From positions 1 to 49,939 of the forward strand of contig JBJOPS010000022.1 of NCBI GenBank assembly GCA_046050465.1: DNA of 49,939 nt, in the 5' to 3' direction. Position 1 is the stretch's first letter. Every line of letters begins with the position of its first letter. The stretch comes from Egaibacter sp046050465. GTDB taxonomy: Bacteria > Pseudomonadota > Gammaproteobacteria > Burkholderiales > Burkholderiaceae_C. Shown here in pieces: positions 8,706 to 17,779 of this stretch. The notes beneath the pieces were generated by a model. The model searched no databases, had not been told where the DNA came from, and saw nothing but the letters and a program-made list of their open reading frames with translations. Both the position numbers and the translations under genes were made by a program.

Positions 8706-9977
8706 ATGCATTTCACCATCGCCGCTGTTCGGGTCACGCCCATTGCCATCAACGATCCACCGCTGCTTAACGCTGCCGGGGTGCATGAGCCATTTGGGTT
8801 GCGCTCCATCATTGAAGTCGAGGGTGTCAACGGGCTGGTTGGTCTGGGCGAAACCTACGGCGATGCCCCGGTGCTTGACCTGCTGACACGTGCCCGTGAG
8901 AGTTTGGTGGGGCTCTCGGCATTTGACTTGAACGGTTTGTGGGCGCGGGTGCTGGCCCATGCGCCACAAGCACGCACGGGCCACCTGGAGATGGAGCTGG
9001 CCCCTGGTTCGCTGGGTAGCAACCTGATTAACAGTGCGTTCTCGGCCTTCGAGGTTGCGTTCCTCGATTTGCAGGCCCGTACACTGGGTATTCCACTCGT
9101 GGAGTTGCTGGGTGGCGCCGTCCGTAGCAAGGTGGCGTATTCGGCTTACCTGTTCTACAAATGGGATGCTGCAGTGGACCCCGAGTACGCACCGGATCCA
9201 TATGGTGAAGCCGTCAATCCCCGGCAGATCGTGCAGCAGGCGCGACAGATGATCGATCAATATGGCTTCGAGAGCATCAAGCTCAAGGCCGGTGTGTTTG
9301 ATCCTGCAGAGGAGGCCGATGCCATTCTGGCGCTCAGGGCTGCTTTTCCCAAACATCAACTGCGAATTGACCCCAACAGCAACTGGACCATGGCAACCAG
9401 TCTGCGCGTGGCGAAGAAGCTGGCAGGTTGCCTGGAGTACTACGAAGACCCCACACCCACTCTGGAAGGCATGACCGAATTGCACAAGGCAACCGGTTTG
9501 CCGCTGGCGACCAATATGGTGGTGACCAATTGGGCTGAATTGCGACGCAGTGTGGAACTCAATTCCGTGCAGATCCTGTTATCGGACCATCACTATTGGG
9601 GTGGCCTGCGCGCAACACAGGCGCTGGCACGTACCTGCCAGGCGTTTGGACTGGGCCTGTCCATGCATTCCAACTCGCATCTGGGTATCAGCCTGATGGC
9701 GATGACCCATTTGGCAGCCTCGGTACACCATCTTACCTATGCCTGCGACACCCACTACCCATGGCAAAGCGACGAAGTTCTGGTGGGCGGCAAAGTACCC
9801 ATTACGGGTGGGTGTGTCCACCTGACTGACAAGCCTGGCCTGGGCGTGGAACTCGACCACGAGAAGCTGGCTGAGCTGCATGAGGCCTATCAACGCTGCC
9901 GGATCCGTACCCGCAATGACGTGGCACAAATGCGCCGCTACCGGCCTGACTGGCAGCAGGTCAAGCCACGGTTTTGA
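8706..9977 (+). CDS. Glucarate dehydratase-like enzyme of the enolase superfamily
   Basis: A 423-residue second member of the glucarate dehydratase group, clearly divergent from gudD at 4552-5919. It keeps all expected catalytic residues: K192 and K194 (IKLKAG), D222 and N224 (RIDPNSNW), E247, N270 (LATNM), D294 and H321 (SMHSNSHLG). It is therefore likely an active acid-sugar dehydratase. It sits after the lactonase and before kdgD. The sequence cannot show whether it prefers glucarate, galactarate or another epimer. The MHFTIAAVRVTPIA start is supported by tight spacing to the previous gene. Confidence 0.85.
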   Translation: MHFTIAAVRVTPIAINDPPLLNAAGVHEPFGLRSIIEVEGVNGLVGLGETYGDAPVLDLLTRARESLVGLSAFDLNGLWARVLAHAPQARTGHLEMELAPGSLGSNLINSAFSAFEVAFLDLQARTLGIPLVELLGGAVRSKVAYSAYLFYKWDAAVDPEYAPDPYGEAVNPRQIVQQARQMIDQYGFESIKLKAGVFDPAEEADAILALRAAFPKHQLRIDPNSNWTMATSLRVAKKLAGCLEYYEDPTPTLEGMTELHKATGLPLATNMVVTNWAELRRSVELNSVQILLSDHHYWGGLRATQALARTCQAFGLGLSMHSNSHLGISLMAMTHLAASVHHLTYACDTHYPWQSDEVLVGGKVPITGGCVHLTDKPGLGVELDHEKLAELHEAYQRCRIRTRNDVAQMRRYRPDWQQVKPRF

Positions 9978-10042
9978 CCCAAAAGGCAACCGATTCTTAT
10001 CTGACGCAACCCCACTGAATTGACCAACTTAAAGGACACACC

Positions 10043-10954
10043 ATGAATCCCCAAGATCTCAAGACCATTGTCAGCTCCGGACTGTTGTCTTTCCCGGTAA
10101 CCGACTTTGACGAGCAGGGTGACTTCCGTCCGAAAAGCTATATTGAACGTCTGGAATGGCTGGCGCCCTATGGTGCAACGGCGTTGTTTGCCGCAGGGGG
10201 CACTGGCGAATTTTTTTCGCTGACAGGCGATGAATACTCGGCCATCATCAAGACAGCGGTGCAAACCTGCCGCGGCAAGGTGCCCATCATTGCGGGTGCT
10301 GGTGGACCCACCCGCTTCGCAATTGCCTGTGCGCAGGAAGCCGAGCGGCAAGGTGCACATGGCATTTTGCTGTTGCCCCACTATCTGACTGAAGCCGGTC
10401 AGGACGGTCTGATCGCCCATGTCGAGGCTGTCTGCAAAAGTGTGAAGTTCGGGGTCATTGTGTACAACCGCAACGTTTGCAAACTGACCCCAGACTCGCT
10501 GGCCATACTGGCAGATCGTTGCCCGAATCTGATTGGCTTCAAGGACGGCATCGGCGACATTGAAACCATGGTTTCCATCTATCAGCGAATGGGTGACCGG
10601 TTTTCTTATTTGGGTGGTCTGCCGACTGCTGAGGTATATGCCGCGGCATACAAGGCATTGGGCACACCCGTGTACTCATCGGCGGTGTTTAATTTTATTC
10701 CCAAGACTGCCATGGATTTTTACCGTGCCGTCGCTTCTGATGATTTGAAGACACAGCACCGGTTATTGCATGATTTTTTCATGCCGTACCTGGCTATTCG
10801 CAACAAGATGCAGGGCTATGCTGTGAGTATCGTCAAGGCAGGTGCCAGGATAGTGGGCCACGATGCCGGGCCGGTGCGCGCACCGCTGACTGATCTCAAG
10901 CCCAATGAGAGGGAAGAGCTGGCCGCATTGATCAAGACACTCGGGCCCCAGTAA
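10043..10954 (+). CDS. kdgD: 5-dehydro-4-deoxyglucarate dehydratase
   Basis: A 303-residue member of the DHDPS/NAL aldolase superfamily. It dehydrates and decarboxylates 5-dehydro-4-deoxyglucarate to 2,5-dioxopentanoate. The opening LSFPVTDFDEQGDF and AAGGTGEFFSLT segments are those of KdgD, and the Schiff-base lysine is K167 in GFKDGIGD. It directly follows a glucarate-type dehydratase and precedes the semialdehyde dehydrogenase, the exact pathway order. A GGA-rich ribosome site lies just before ATG 10043. Confidence 0.95.
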   Translation: MNPQDLKTIVSSGLLSFPVTDFDEQGDFRPKSYIERLEWLAPYGATALFAAGGTGEFFSLTGDEYSAIIKTAVQTCRGKVPIIAGAGGPTRFAIACAQEAERQGAHGILLLPHYLTEAGQDGLIAHVEAVCKSVKFGVIVYNRNVCKLTPDSLAILADRCPNLIGFKDGIGDIETMVSIYQRMGDRFSYLGGLPTAEVYAAAYKALGTPVYSSAVFNFIPKTAMDFYRAVASDDLKTQHRLLHDFFMPYLAIRNKMQGYAVSIVKAGARIVGHDAGPVRAPLTDLKPNEREELAALIKTLGPQ

Positions 10955-10981
10955 GCCAATCAATTTTTCCGGAACATTCAG

Positions 10982-12421
10982 ATGACACAAACGTACGATA
11001 ACCTGATAAGTGGCCAATGGGTCGCGGGATCAGCCTACACCCCCAACATCAACCCCAGCAACCTGGCCGACGTGATTGGCGAATACACACAAGCCAGTAC
11101 CGTGCAGCTTGACGCGGCTGTACAGGCCGCACGCGCGGCCTTCCCCGTCTGGTCCACCTCGGGTATTCAGGCCCGCGCCGATGCACTGGACAAGATTGGC
11201 ACAGAGATACTGGCCCGTCGTGAAGAACTGGGCACCCTGTTGGCCCGCGAAGAAGGCAAGACCAAACCCGAGGGGATTGGGGAAGCCGCCCGTGCCGGCA
11301 ATATCTTCAAGTTTTTCGCTGGTGAATGCCTGCGCCAGGCCGGTGAATCTGTGCCTTCCGTGCGCCCCGGCATCGGGGTGGAGGTTACTCGCGAGCCACT
11401 GGGCGTCATTGGTTTGATCACGCCCTGGAACTTCCCCATTGCGATCCCTGCCTGGAAAGTTGCGCCGGCACTGGCCTATGGCAACTGCGTTGTGTTGAAG
11501 CCTGCCGATCTGGTACCTGGTTGTGCCTGGGCGCTGGCTGAAATCATCAGCCGCAGCGGCATTCCGGCGGGCGTGTTCAACCTGGTGATGGGGCGCGGCA
11601 GTGTGATTGGTGACCCGTTGGTCAACCACCCCGGTATTGATGCCATCAGCTTTACCGGGTCACAGGGTGTGGGCGGGCGTATTGCCCAGCAATGTGCCGT
11701 CAACCTCAAGAAAGTGCAGCTGGAGATGGGTGGCAAGAACCCGCAAGTCATTCTGGACGACGCTGATCTGGCCCAGGCGGTGGAGCTCAGCGTCCAGAGC
11801 GCCTTCTTCTCGACCGGCCAGCGCTGCACCGCATCCAGCCGCCTGATCGTCACAGACGGCATTTATCCGAAATTTGTCGAAGCCATCAGGGCGCGTATGG
11901 TGGGCCTCAAAGTGGGTGATGCGTTGCAGGCGGGCACCGATATCGGGCCTGTTTCCTCGCGCTCCCAACTGGAGCAAGACTTGAGCTACGTTGAAATCGG
12001 CAAGTCTGAAGGTGGGGTGTTGGTGGCGGGCGGCGAACAGCTGAAACGGGACAATGAGGGGTTCTACATGGCCCCGGCCCTGCTGACCGATACCACCGCC
12101 ACGATGCGCATCAACCGCGAAGAGGTGTTTGGCCCGGTAGCCAGCATCATCCGTGTCAAGGGTTACGAGGAAGCCCTGGCTGAGGCCAACAACACGCCAT
12201 TTGGCCTGTCAGCAGGCATTGCTACCACCAGTCTTAAATATGCCACGCATTTCAAGCGTTATAGCCAGGCAGGCATGGTGATGGTGAATCTGCCGACTGC
12301 CGGCGTGGACTATCACGTACCATTTGGTGGGCGTAAGGGGTCCAGCTTCGGGTCACGCGAGCAAGGACGGTATGCACAGGAATTTTTTACTACAGTGAAA
12401 ACTGCGTACACCCAGGCTTAA
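10982..12421 (+). CDS. 2,5-dioxopentanoate (alpha-ketoglutarate semialdehyde) dehydrogenase
   Basis: A 479-residue aldehyde dehydrogenase with the complete catalytic machinery: TPWNFP, the general base E248 in LEMGGKN, and the nucleophile C282 in STGQRCTASS. By position 27 bp after kdgD it should oxidise 2,5-dioxopentanoate to 2-oxoglutarate, the last step of the oxidative aldarate route into the TCA cycle. The family alone would also allow succinate semialdehyde or other aldehydes; the context decides the assignment. Confidence 0.93.
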   Translation: MTQTYDNLISGQWVAGSAYTPNINPSNLADVIGEYTQASTVQLDAAVQAARAAFPVWSTSGIQARADALDKIGTEILARREELGTLLAREEGKTKPEGIGEAARAGNIFKFFAGECLRQAGESVPSVRPGIGVEVTREPLGVIGLITPWNFPIAIPAWKVAPALAYGNCVVLKPADLVPGCAWALAEIISRSGIPAGVFNLVMGRGSVIGDPLVNHPGIDAISFTGSQGVGGRIAQQCAVNLKKVQLEMGGKNPQVILDDADLAQAVELSVQSAFFSTGQRCTASSRLIVTDGIYPKFVEAIRARMVGLKVGDALQAGTDIGPVSSRSQLEQDLSYVEIGKSEGGVLVAGGEQLKRDNEGFYMAPALLTDTTATMRINREEVFGPVASIIRVKGYEEALAEANNTPFGLSAGIATTSLKYATHFKRYSQAGMVMVNLPTAGVDYHVPFGGRKGSSFGSREQGRYAQEFFTTVKTAYTQA

Positions 12422-12476
12422 TGCCCCATGCCATGTGCGTATCTCTAAGAGCAGCAAAATAGCATGCCTATCTAAG

Positions 12477-12494
12477 GGGTGGGTTTGCCCGCCC
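12477..12494 (+). terminator. weak hairpin after the aldehyde dehydrogenase gene
   Basis: GGGTGGG (12477-12483) can pair with CCCGCCC (12488-12494, one G-T pair). A loosely T-rich stretch follows. It lacks a clean U-tract, so it may only attenuate expression between the enzyme genes and the binding-protein gene. Confidence 0.3.
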
Positions 12495-12530
12495 GATTGA
12501 ATTTTGACCATTTTTAACAGGAGACAATGT

Positions 12531-13511
12531 ATGACCATTCGAAGAAAACTCATCACCCTGGTTACGGCTGCAGCATTAAGCACAGCCTTGCCGCTGATTG
12601 CCATGGCTCAATCCGACTACCCCAGCAAGCCTGTCAAGATCATCGTGCCATTCCCGCCTGGTGGTACCAGCGATGTCATGGGGCGAATGATGTCTGAAGA
12701 GCTAGGTAAAATTTTCAAGCAGCCTGTCATCATCGAAAACATTGGTGGTGCAGGTGGTGTGGTAGGCACTGAGCGGGGTAGCAAGGCAGCGCCAGACGGC
12801 TACACCATCATTCAGACCGGTGTTGGCCAAAGTGCCGTTGCCCATGGTCTCGACCCAGATCTCAAATACAACTCCAATACCGATTTCATTCATGTCACGC
12901 AGGTTCACTCTGGTCCCAACCTGCTGGTTGTGCACCCCAGCACACCATTCAAGACGCTAAAGGAACTGGTGGACTATGCCAAAGCCAATCCCGGGAAGCT
13001 GGACTATGGCTACACTCATGCGGCTTCCGGCCACATGGCAATGGAGCTTTTCAAGCAGACCGCAGGCATCTTCATGACCGGCATCCCTTACCGTGGCGGT
13101 GGCCCGATGATGACCGACATGCTGGGTGGCACCATCAAGCTCATGTTCATCAATCAGGACGTGGCGCTGCAGCACATCAAGGCAGGCAAGTTGCGGCCGC
13201 TGGCGGTTTCCAGCGTCCAGCGGAACCCGCTTTACCCCGATGTACCTACTGTTGCCGAATCCGGTTACAAAGGATTTGAAGCCCTGTCGTGGTCTGGCAT
13301 GTCGGTACCCAAAGGTACCCCACAACCGATCGTAGACAAGATTGAAGCAGCCATGACTCAGGTAATGCAATCCCAGACGATCAAGCAACGCATGGAGTCC
13401 CAAGGCTTTGTGGTCCCGGCGCAGGGTTCTAAACCCTATGCCGCGTTTGTCAAGAGCGAAATTGATCGTTGGACCAAGGTGATCAAGACGGCCGGGATCA
13501 AAAACCAGTAA
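12531..13511 (+). CDS. Bug/TctC-family tripartite tricarboxylate transporter binding protein
   Basis: A 326-residue periplasmic binding protein with a clear Sec signal peptide (basic MTIRRKL, hydrophobic stretch, cleavage near AMA-QS). The family motif YPSKPVKIIVPFPPGGTSD follows. The start at 12531 is chosen because AGGAG at 12519-12523 lies seven bases before it; an upstream ATG in frame has no such site. Bug proteins bind carboxylates for TctAB-type transporters. No tctA or tctB gene is present here, a common arrangement in Burkholderiales. Location implies an aldarate or uronate ligand. Confidence 0.9.
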   Translation: MTIRRKLITLVTAAALSTALPLIAMAQSDYPSKPVKIIVPFPPGGTSDVMGRMMSEELGKIFKQPVIIENIGGAGGVVGTERGSKAAPDGYTIIQTGVGQSAVAHGLDPDLKYNSNTDFIHVTQVHSGPNLLVVHPSTPFKTLKELVDYAKANPGKLDYGYTHAASGHMAMELFKQTAGIFMTGIPYRGGGPMMTDMLGGTIKLMFINQDVALQHIKAGKLRPLAVSSVQRNPLYPDVPTVAESGYKGFEALSWSGMSVPKGTPQPIVDKIEAAMTQVMQSQTIKQRMESQGFVVPAQGSKPYAAFVKSEIDRWTKVIKTAGIKNQ

Positions 13512-13628
13512 GTCACCGTACGCGCGTTTGGTTGTACAGGATTGGTTCTGTCGATTGACGGATGGGTGTGCATGACAGAACCCGAGCCGGGCATTTATTG
13601 CCCATGATTTTTACCAAAGGAACAACTT

Positions 13629-14777
13629 GTGAAGAAAGACATTACCGTCTCGGCAGACCGTATTGACTGGGTCAAACTCTCTCTGGTTTACCTGCCGCTG
13701 GCTGCGCCCATCAGTGATGCCAAGGTGCTGACGGGTCGCCAGAAGCCGTTGACTGAAATCGCCTTCATCTTCTGCGAAATCCATACCCGTGACGGGTTTG
13801 AGGGCATCGGCTTTGGCTACAGCAAGCGCGCCGGTGGTCCGGGCATGTATGCGCATGGCAAGGAAATTGCGGACAACCTGCTCGGTGAAGATCCGAATGA
13901 CATTGCCAAATTGTGGAACAAGCTGATGTGGGCTGGCGCATCCATGGGCCGCAGTGGCATGACCAGCCAGGCCATTGCACCGTTTGACATTGCCCTGTGG
14001 GATTTGAAGGCCAAGCGAGCCGGGCTGCCGCTGGCCAAGTTGTTGGGTGCACACCGCGACAGCGTGCAGTGCTACAACACCTCAGGTGGTTTCCTGCACA
14101 TGCCGATCGAGCAGGTGCTGGAGAATGTGGCCATGAACAAGTCCAGCGGCATCGGGGGTATCAAAATCAAGGTTGGCCAACCGGATTTGCTCTCCGACAT
14201 TCAGCGTGTGGGCCAGGTGCGCAAGTTGCTGGGTGAGGGCTTTCCGCTGATGGTGGACGCCAACCAGCAGTGGGACCGACCTAAAGCCACGCGTGCCTGC
14301 CGCGCCTTTGAACAATTCGACTTGACGTGGATTGAAGAGCCGCTGGACGCCTATGACTTTGAAGGGCATGCCCAGTTGGCTGAACGGTACGACACAGCCA
14401 TTGCGACGGGAGAGATGTTGACCAGCCTGGGCGAGCATACCCAACTCATCATGTCGGATGGCAGTGATTTTGTGCAACCGGACGCGCCACGCGTGGGCGG
14501 CATTACGCCATTTCTGCAGATCATGGCGCTGGCCGACTTCAAGGGGCGCAAGCTGGCGCCGCATTTCGCGATGGAGATACACCTGCACCTGGCGGCGGCT
14601 TACCCGCAGGAGCCCTGGCTGGAGCATTTTGAGTGGCTGGAGCCGATGTTCAATGAACGGCTGGAGTTGAAGGCCGGGCGCATGCACGTGCCCAACCGAC
14701 CGGGCCTGGGTTTTTCGCTGAGCGATCAGGCGTTGGCATGGACGGCGGCAACTGCAGAGTTTGGCAAGCGTCCCTAA
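13629..14777 (+). CDS. L-talarate/galactarate dehydratase (enolase superfamily)
   Basis: A 382-residue mandelate-racemase-like enzyme. The GTG at 13629 follows an AAAGGAA ribosome site. Catalytic features are visible: KxK at K179/K181 (GGIKIKVG), metal ligands D210 (VDANQQWDR), E236 (WIEEPLDAYD) and E262 (GEM), and the catalytic His H312 (APHFAMEIHLH). The pattern and length match the TalrD/GalrD group of Salmonella and Polaromonas, which dehydrate galactarate and L-talarate to 5-dehydro-4-deoxyglucarate/galactarate. It is the third aldarate dehydratase of the island and broadens its substrate range. Confidence 0.88.
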   Translation: MKKDITVSADRIDWVKLSLVYLPLAAPISDAKVLTGRQKPLTEIAFIFCEIHTRDGFEGIGFGYSKRAGGPGMYAHGKEIADNLLGEDPNDIAKLWNKLMWAGASMGRSGMTSQAIAPFDIALWDLKAKRAGLPLAKLLGAHRDSVQCYNTSGGFLHMPIEQVLENVAMNKSSGIGGIKIKVGQPDLLSDIQRVGQVRKLLGEGFPLMVDANQQWDRPKATRACRAFEQFDLTWIEEPLDAYDFEGHAQLAERYDTAIATGEMLTSLGEHTQLIMSDGSDFVQPDAPRVGGITPFLQIMALADFKGRKLAPHFAMEIHLHLAAAYPQEPWLEHFEWLEPMFNERLELKAGRMHVPNRPGLGFSLSDQALAWTAATAEFGKRP

Positions 14778-14939
14778 CTTGATCTTGCGTGCAGCAGGGC
14801 CGCGTGTATGGAGGTACAGCGCGTGAAGATAGTGACTGCTGGCAATATCGGACAGGCAGTTGTTATCGACGTCACCAAAGCACTGGTTCGCGTGGCGCTA
14901 TTATCAAAGGCATTTCATCAACCCTCTGAGAAAATCACC

Positions 14940-15833
14940 ATGACCCGTAAAACTGCTGCCGACTTTGACCAGGAACTACTGATTCTGTTTGATGCCTATG
15001 TGCATGGTGCGATAGACCGCCGCGGCTTTCTGGACCGTGCGCAGAAGTTCGCGGTGGGTGGCGTGACAGCCAGCATGTTGCTGGCGTCGCTCAGCCCCGA
15101 TTTTGCGGCTGCCCAGGTTGTGCCCAAAGACGACAGACGCATCAAGACCGAGGTGTTTGAGTTTGCGTCGCCCAATGGTTATGGAGCCATCAAAGGTTAC
15201 CTGGCCAAACCCGCCAATGCGACCGGCAAGTTGCCAGGCGTGCTGGTGGTACATGAAAACCGGGGGCTCAATCCACATATCGAAGACATTGCCCGACGTC
15301 TCGCGCTCGACAACTTCGTGGCTTTTGCGCCGGACGCGTTGACACCACTGGGTGGATACCCGGGTGATGAAGACAAGGCACGTGAGTTGTTCCCCAAGCT
15401 GGATCAGGCCAAGACGCGGGAAGATTTTGTAGCCGCTGCAGGTGTTCTGAAGAATCGGCCGGAATGCAGCGGCAAGATTGGTGTGGTGGGATTTTGTTAT
15501 GGCGGGGGCATGGCCCATATTTTGTCCACGCGCTTGCCTGATCTGAACGCAGCAGTGTCTTTCTATGGCAACCATCCGGCCGCCGAAGATGCGGCCAAAG
15601 TGAAGGCACCCCTGTTAATTCATTTCGCGGCTGTTGATGAACGCATCAATGCATCCTGGCCCGTCTATGAGGCCGCACTCAAGGCGGCAGGTGTTCGCTA
15701 CACGGCGCACCAGTACGCCGCTGGTACCCAGCATGGTTTCAACAACGACACCACGCCCCGGTTTGACGTTGCAGCTGCCAAGCTGGCCTGGGACCGCACG
15801 CTGGCATTTTTCAACCAGACGCTGCGCGCCTGA
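14940..15833 (+). CDS. Dienelactone hydrolase family protein with Tat-like signal
   Basis: A 297-residue alpha/beta hydrolase. The start at 14940 is preferred over an upstream in-frame ATG (14808), whose extra 44 residues look unlike a protein. Residues ~20-60 contain DRRGFLDRAQKFAVGG and a hydrophobic stretch ending near DFAAAQV, like a twin-arginine signal. The hydrolase core shows VVHENRGLNPHI, the nucleophile elbow GFCYGGGMA (Cys) and a C-terminal His in TQHGFNND. Dienelactone hydrolases open enol-lactones. The substrate is unknown; a lactone linked to neighbouring sugar-acid catabolism is one option. It probably starts a new transcript after a 162-bp gap. Confidence 0.8.
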   Translation: MTRKTAADFDQELLILFDAYVHGAIDRRGFLDRAQKFAVGGVTASMLLASLSPDFAAAQVVPKDDRRIKTEVFEFASPNGYGAIKGYLAKPANATGKLPGVLVVHENRGLNPHIEDIARRLALDNFVAFAPDALTPLGGYPGDEDKARELFPKLDQAKTREDFVAAAGVLKNRPECSGKIGVVGFCYGGGMAHILSTRLPDLNAAVSFYGNHPAAEDAAKVKAPLLIHFAAVDERINASWPVYEAALKAAGVRYTAHQYAAGTQHGFNNDTTPRFDVAAAKLAWDRTLAFFNQTLRA

Positions 15834-15861
15834 TTTTTTTTGATTGACTGGGGAGAACGTT

Positions 15862-16830
15862 TTGAAGCATGGTTTGACACGCGTTTTGGTTCTGACAGCT
15901 TCACTGGCGATGGGTTTTGGGGTTAGTGCCCAGACCTTTCCTTCCAAACCGGTTCGCATCGTGGTTCCGTTTGGGGCCGGAGGTGTGGCTGATCTGACCG
16001 CACGCACTGTGGGTCAGAAGCTGTCTGAATCGCTGGGTCAGCCGGTAGTCATTGAAAACAAGCCCGGTGCCGGTGGCATCGTGGCGGGTGAAGCAGTGAC
16101 CAAGGCCGAGCCGGACGGTCACACGCTGCTGTTGATGTCCAACGGTACGGCTGTGAGTGCGGGCATGTTCAAGTCTTTGCCGTTTGATGCCGCCAAGGAT
16201 TTTTCGCCCATCTCGACACTTGGCTTCTTTGACATTGCCATTGTCACGCCAGCTGAGTCCAGATTCAAAACCCTGGGTGAGTTGCTGGCTTTTGCCAAGG
16301 CCAATCCGGGCAAGCTCAACCTGGGAACCATCAATATCGGCAGTACGCAGAATCTGGCCGCAGAATTGTTCCAGACGACATCTGGCGTTGACATGCAAAT
16401 CGTGCCATTCAACGGCACGCCCGCCGTGATCACCGCATTACGTGGCGGTCAGATTGATGCTGCGGTTGAAATCCTCGGCCCCGTCCTGCCGCAAATCAAC
16501 ACCAAGGCGTTGCGTGCGCTGGCCGTTACCGGAGAGAAGCGGGCAGCCGTCCTTCCCGACGTGCCTACCGCGAAAGAAAGTGGGCTGCCCACTTTTGTTG
16601 TCTCCAGCTGGAATGCATTGGCCGCGCCGGCGAAGACACCAAAAGACGTCATTGCCAGACTGAACAAGGAGATTGCCGCCGCATTGAACTCACCTGACGT
16701 GAAGAAAAAACTGCACGATCTGAATGTGGAAGCCTACGTCAGCACGCCTGAACAGGCTTCAGAATTGCTGTCCAGTGAAATCAGGCGTTGGGGGGCCGTG
16801 ATCGTTCGAGCCAAAATTCCTCAACAGTGA
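15862..16830 (+). CDS. Second Bug/TctC-family binding protein
   Basis: A 322-residue periplasmic binding protein of the same family as 12531-13511 but clearly distinct in sequence. The TTG at 15862 is chosen as start because GGGGAG at 15850-15854 is correctly spaced and a signal peptide (KHGLTRVLVLTASLAMG...SAQ) follows directly. The mature protein begins TFPSKPVRIVVPFGAGGVAD. It lies between the dienelactone-hydrolase-like gene and a dehydrogenase, 19 bp from the latter. No membrane components are present; ligand unknown. Confidence 0.88.
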   Translation: MKHGLTRVLVLTASLAMGFGVSAQTFPSKPVRIVVPFGAGGVADLTARTVGQKLSESLGQPVVIENKPGAGGIVAGEAVTKAEPDGHTLLLMSNGTAVSAGMFKSLPFDAAKDFSPISTLGFFDIAIVTPAESRFKTLGELLAFAKANPGKLNLGTINIGSTQNLAAELFQTTSGVDMQIVPFNGTPAVITALRGGQIDAAVEILGPVLPQINTKALRALAVTGEKRAAVLPDVPTAKESGLPTFVVSSWNALAAPAKTPKDVIARLNKEIAAALNSPDVKKKLHDLNVEAYVSTPEQASELLSSEIRRWGAVIVRAKIPQQ

Positions 16831-16849
16831 GTGCAACAGGACTGAAGAC

Positions 16850-17734
16850 GTGAAATTTCAACACCTCGGGCTCATTGGCTACGGTGAAGTCGGCCGGATC
16901 TTTTCGGCCGGTCTCAAAGACAAGGTATCGGCTGTCAGCGCCTGGGACCTCAAGTTTGATGCGCCCGAATTGAAGGCCGTGCAGCTGGCCCATGCCGCCC
17001 AGGCCGGTGTGACGGCCTGCCAGTCTGTGGCGGAGTTGTGCGCCCATGCAGACCTGGTGATTTCTGCGGTGACGGCTTCCAGTACGCTCGCGGTTGCGCA
17101 GGCGGCGGCCCCTCACCTGCGCAGCGGTACCGTGTTTCTGGATTTGAACTCTGCATCACCTGGCACCAAACAGCAGGCTGCCCGGCTCATCGATGCAAGC
17201 GGCGCCCATTATGTGGAGGCCGGTGTAATGACATCGGTGCCACCGTATGGCGTGCGGGTGCCCATGTTACTGGGAGGCGCCAGTGCAACCGGGCTGGCTG
17301 ACGTGCTCACATCGTGGGGCATGGATGCGAAAGCCGTGTCAGACCAGCTGGGGGTGGCCAGCGCCATCAAGATGTGCCGCAGTGTGATGATCAAGGGCCT
17401 GGAAGCACTGGTAATCGAAAGTTACACCACGGCGCGTGCCTATGGTGTGGAGGACTACGTACTGCCTACATTGGCCGAGACTTTTCCCGGCATTGACTGG
17501 GAAAAGCAGGGGGCCTATTTTTTCAATCGCGTGGCTCAGCACGGCCAGCGCCGTGCCGAGGAAATGCGTGAATCAGCCAACACCGTGAAGGAAGCAGGCT
17601 TTGAGCCTTTCATGGCGGCCGCCATTGCGAAGAAGCAGCAGTGGGTGGCTGATCAGGCTCGTGCCGGCGTGTTCAATGGCGTTGACAAGGACGTTCCCTG
17701 GCAGTCTTATGCAGACCGGTTAATCGCAGATTAA
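16850..17734 (+). CDS. 6-phosphogluconate-dehydrogenase-like NAD(P)-dependent oxidoreductase (DUF1932)
   Basis: A 294-residue protein with GTG start. The N-terminal Rossmann domain (LGLIGYGEVGRIF, residues ~6-18) resembles beta-hydroxyacid dehydrogenases. The middle contains FLDLNSASPGTKQQ and VEAGVMTSVPP. The catalytic-lysine region ASAIKMCRSVMIKGLEAL leads into a DUF1932-type C-terminal domain. The family acts on 3-hydroxy or related carboxylates. Relatives often occur beside aromatic meta-cleavage genes, but the substrate is not established. It ends ~45 bp from the convergent aroE. Confidence 0.8.
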   Translation: MKFQHLGLIGYGEVGRIFSAGLKDKVSAVSAWDLKFDAPELKAVQLAHAAQAGVTACQSVAELCAHADLVISAVTASSTLAVAQAAAPHLRSGTVFLDLNSASPGTKQQAARLIDASGAHYVEAGVMTSVPPYGVRVPMLLGGASATGLADVLTSWGMDAKAVSDQLGVASAIKMCRSVMIKGLEALVIESYTTARAYGVEDYVLPTLAETFPGIDWEKQGAYFFNRVAQHGQRRAEEMRESANTVKEAGFEPFMAAAIAKKQQWVADQARAGVFNGVDKDVPWQSYADRLIAD

Positions 17735-17779
17735 ACAGCTATTTCTCATGGGCCTCATGAAACTCTTCCTGGATACGGA

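Noticed and set aside
12420..12470. Possible repeat copy near AAAATAGCATGCC
   Set aside because: Only the TAGCA landmark is present; the remaining landmarks are missing.
14808..14939. Upstream start for the dienelactone-hydrolase-like protein
   Set aside because: The 44 extra residues look non-homologous and precede the Tat-like signal, which should be near the N-terminus.
17735..17779. Possible further copy of the interspersed repeat or a terminator between convergent genes
   Set aside because: AGCTATTTCTCATGGGCCT is only a short resemblance, and no hairpin with a T-run is present.
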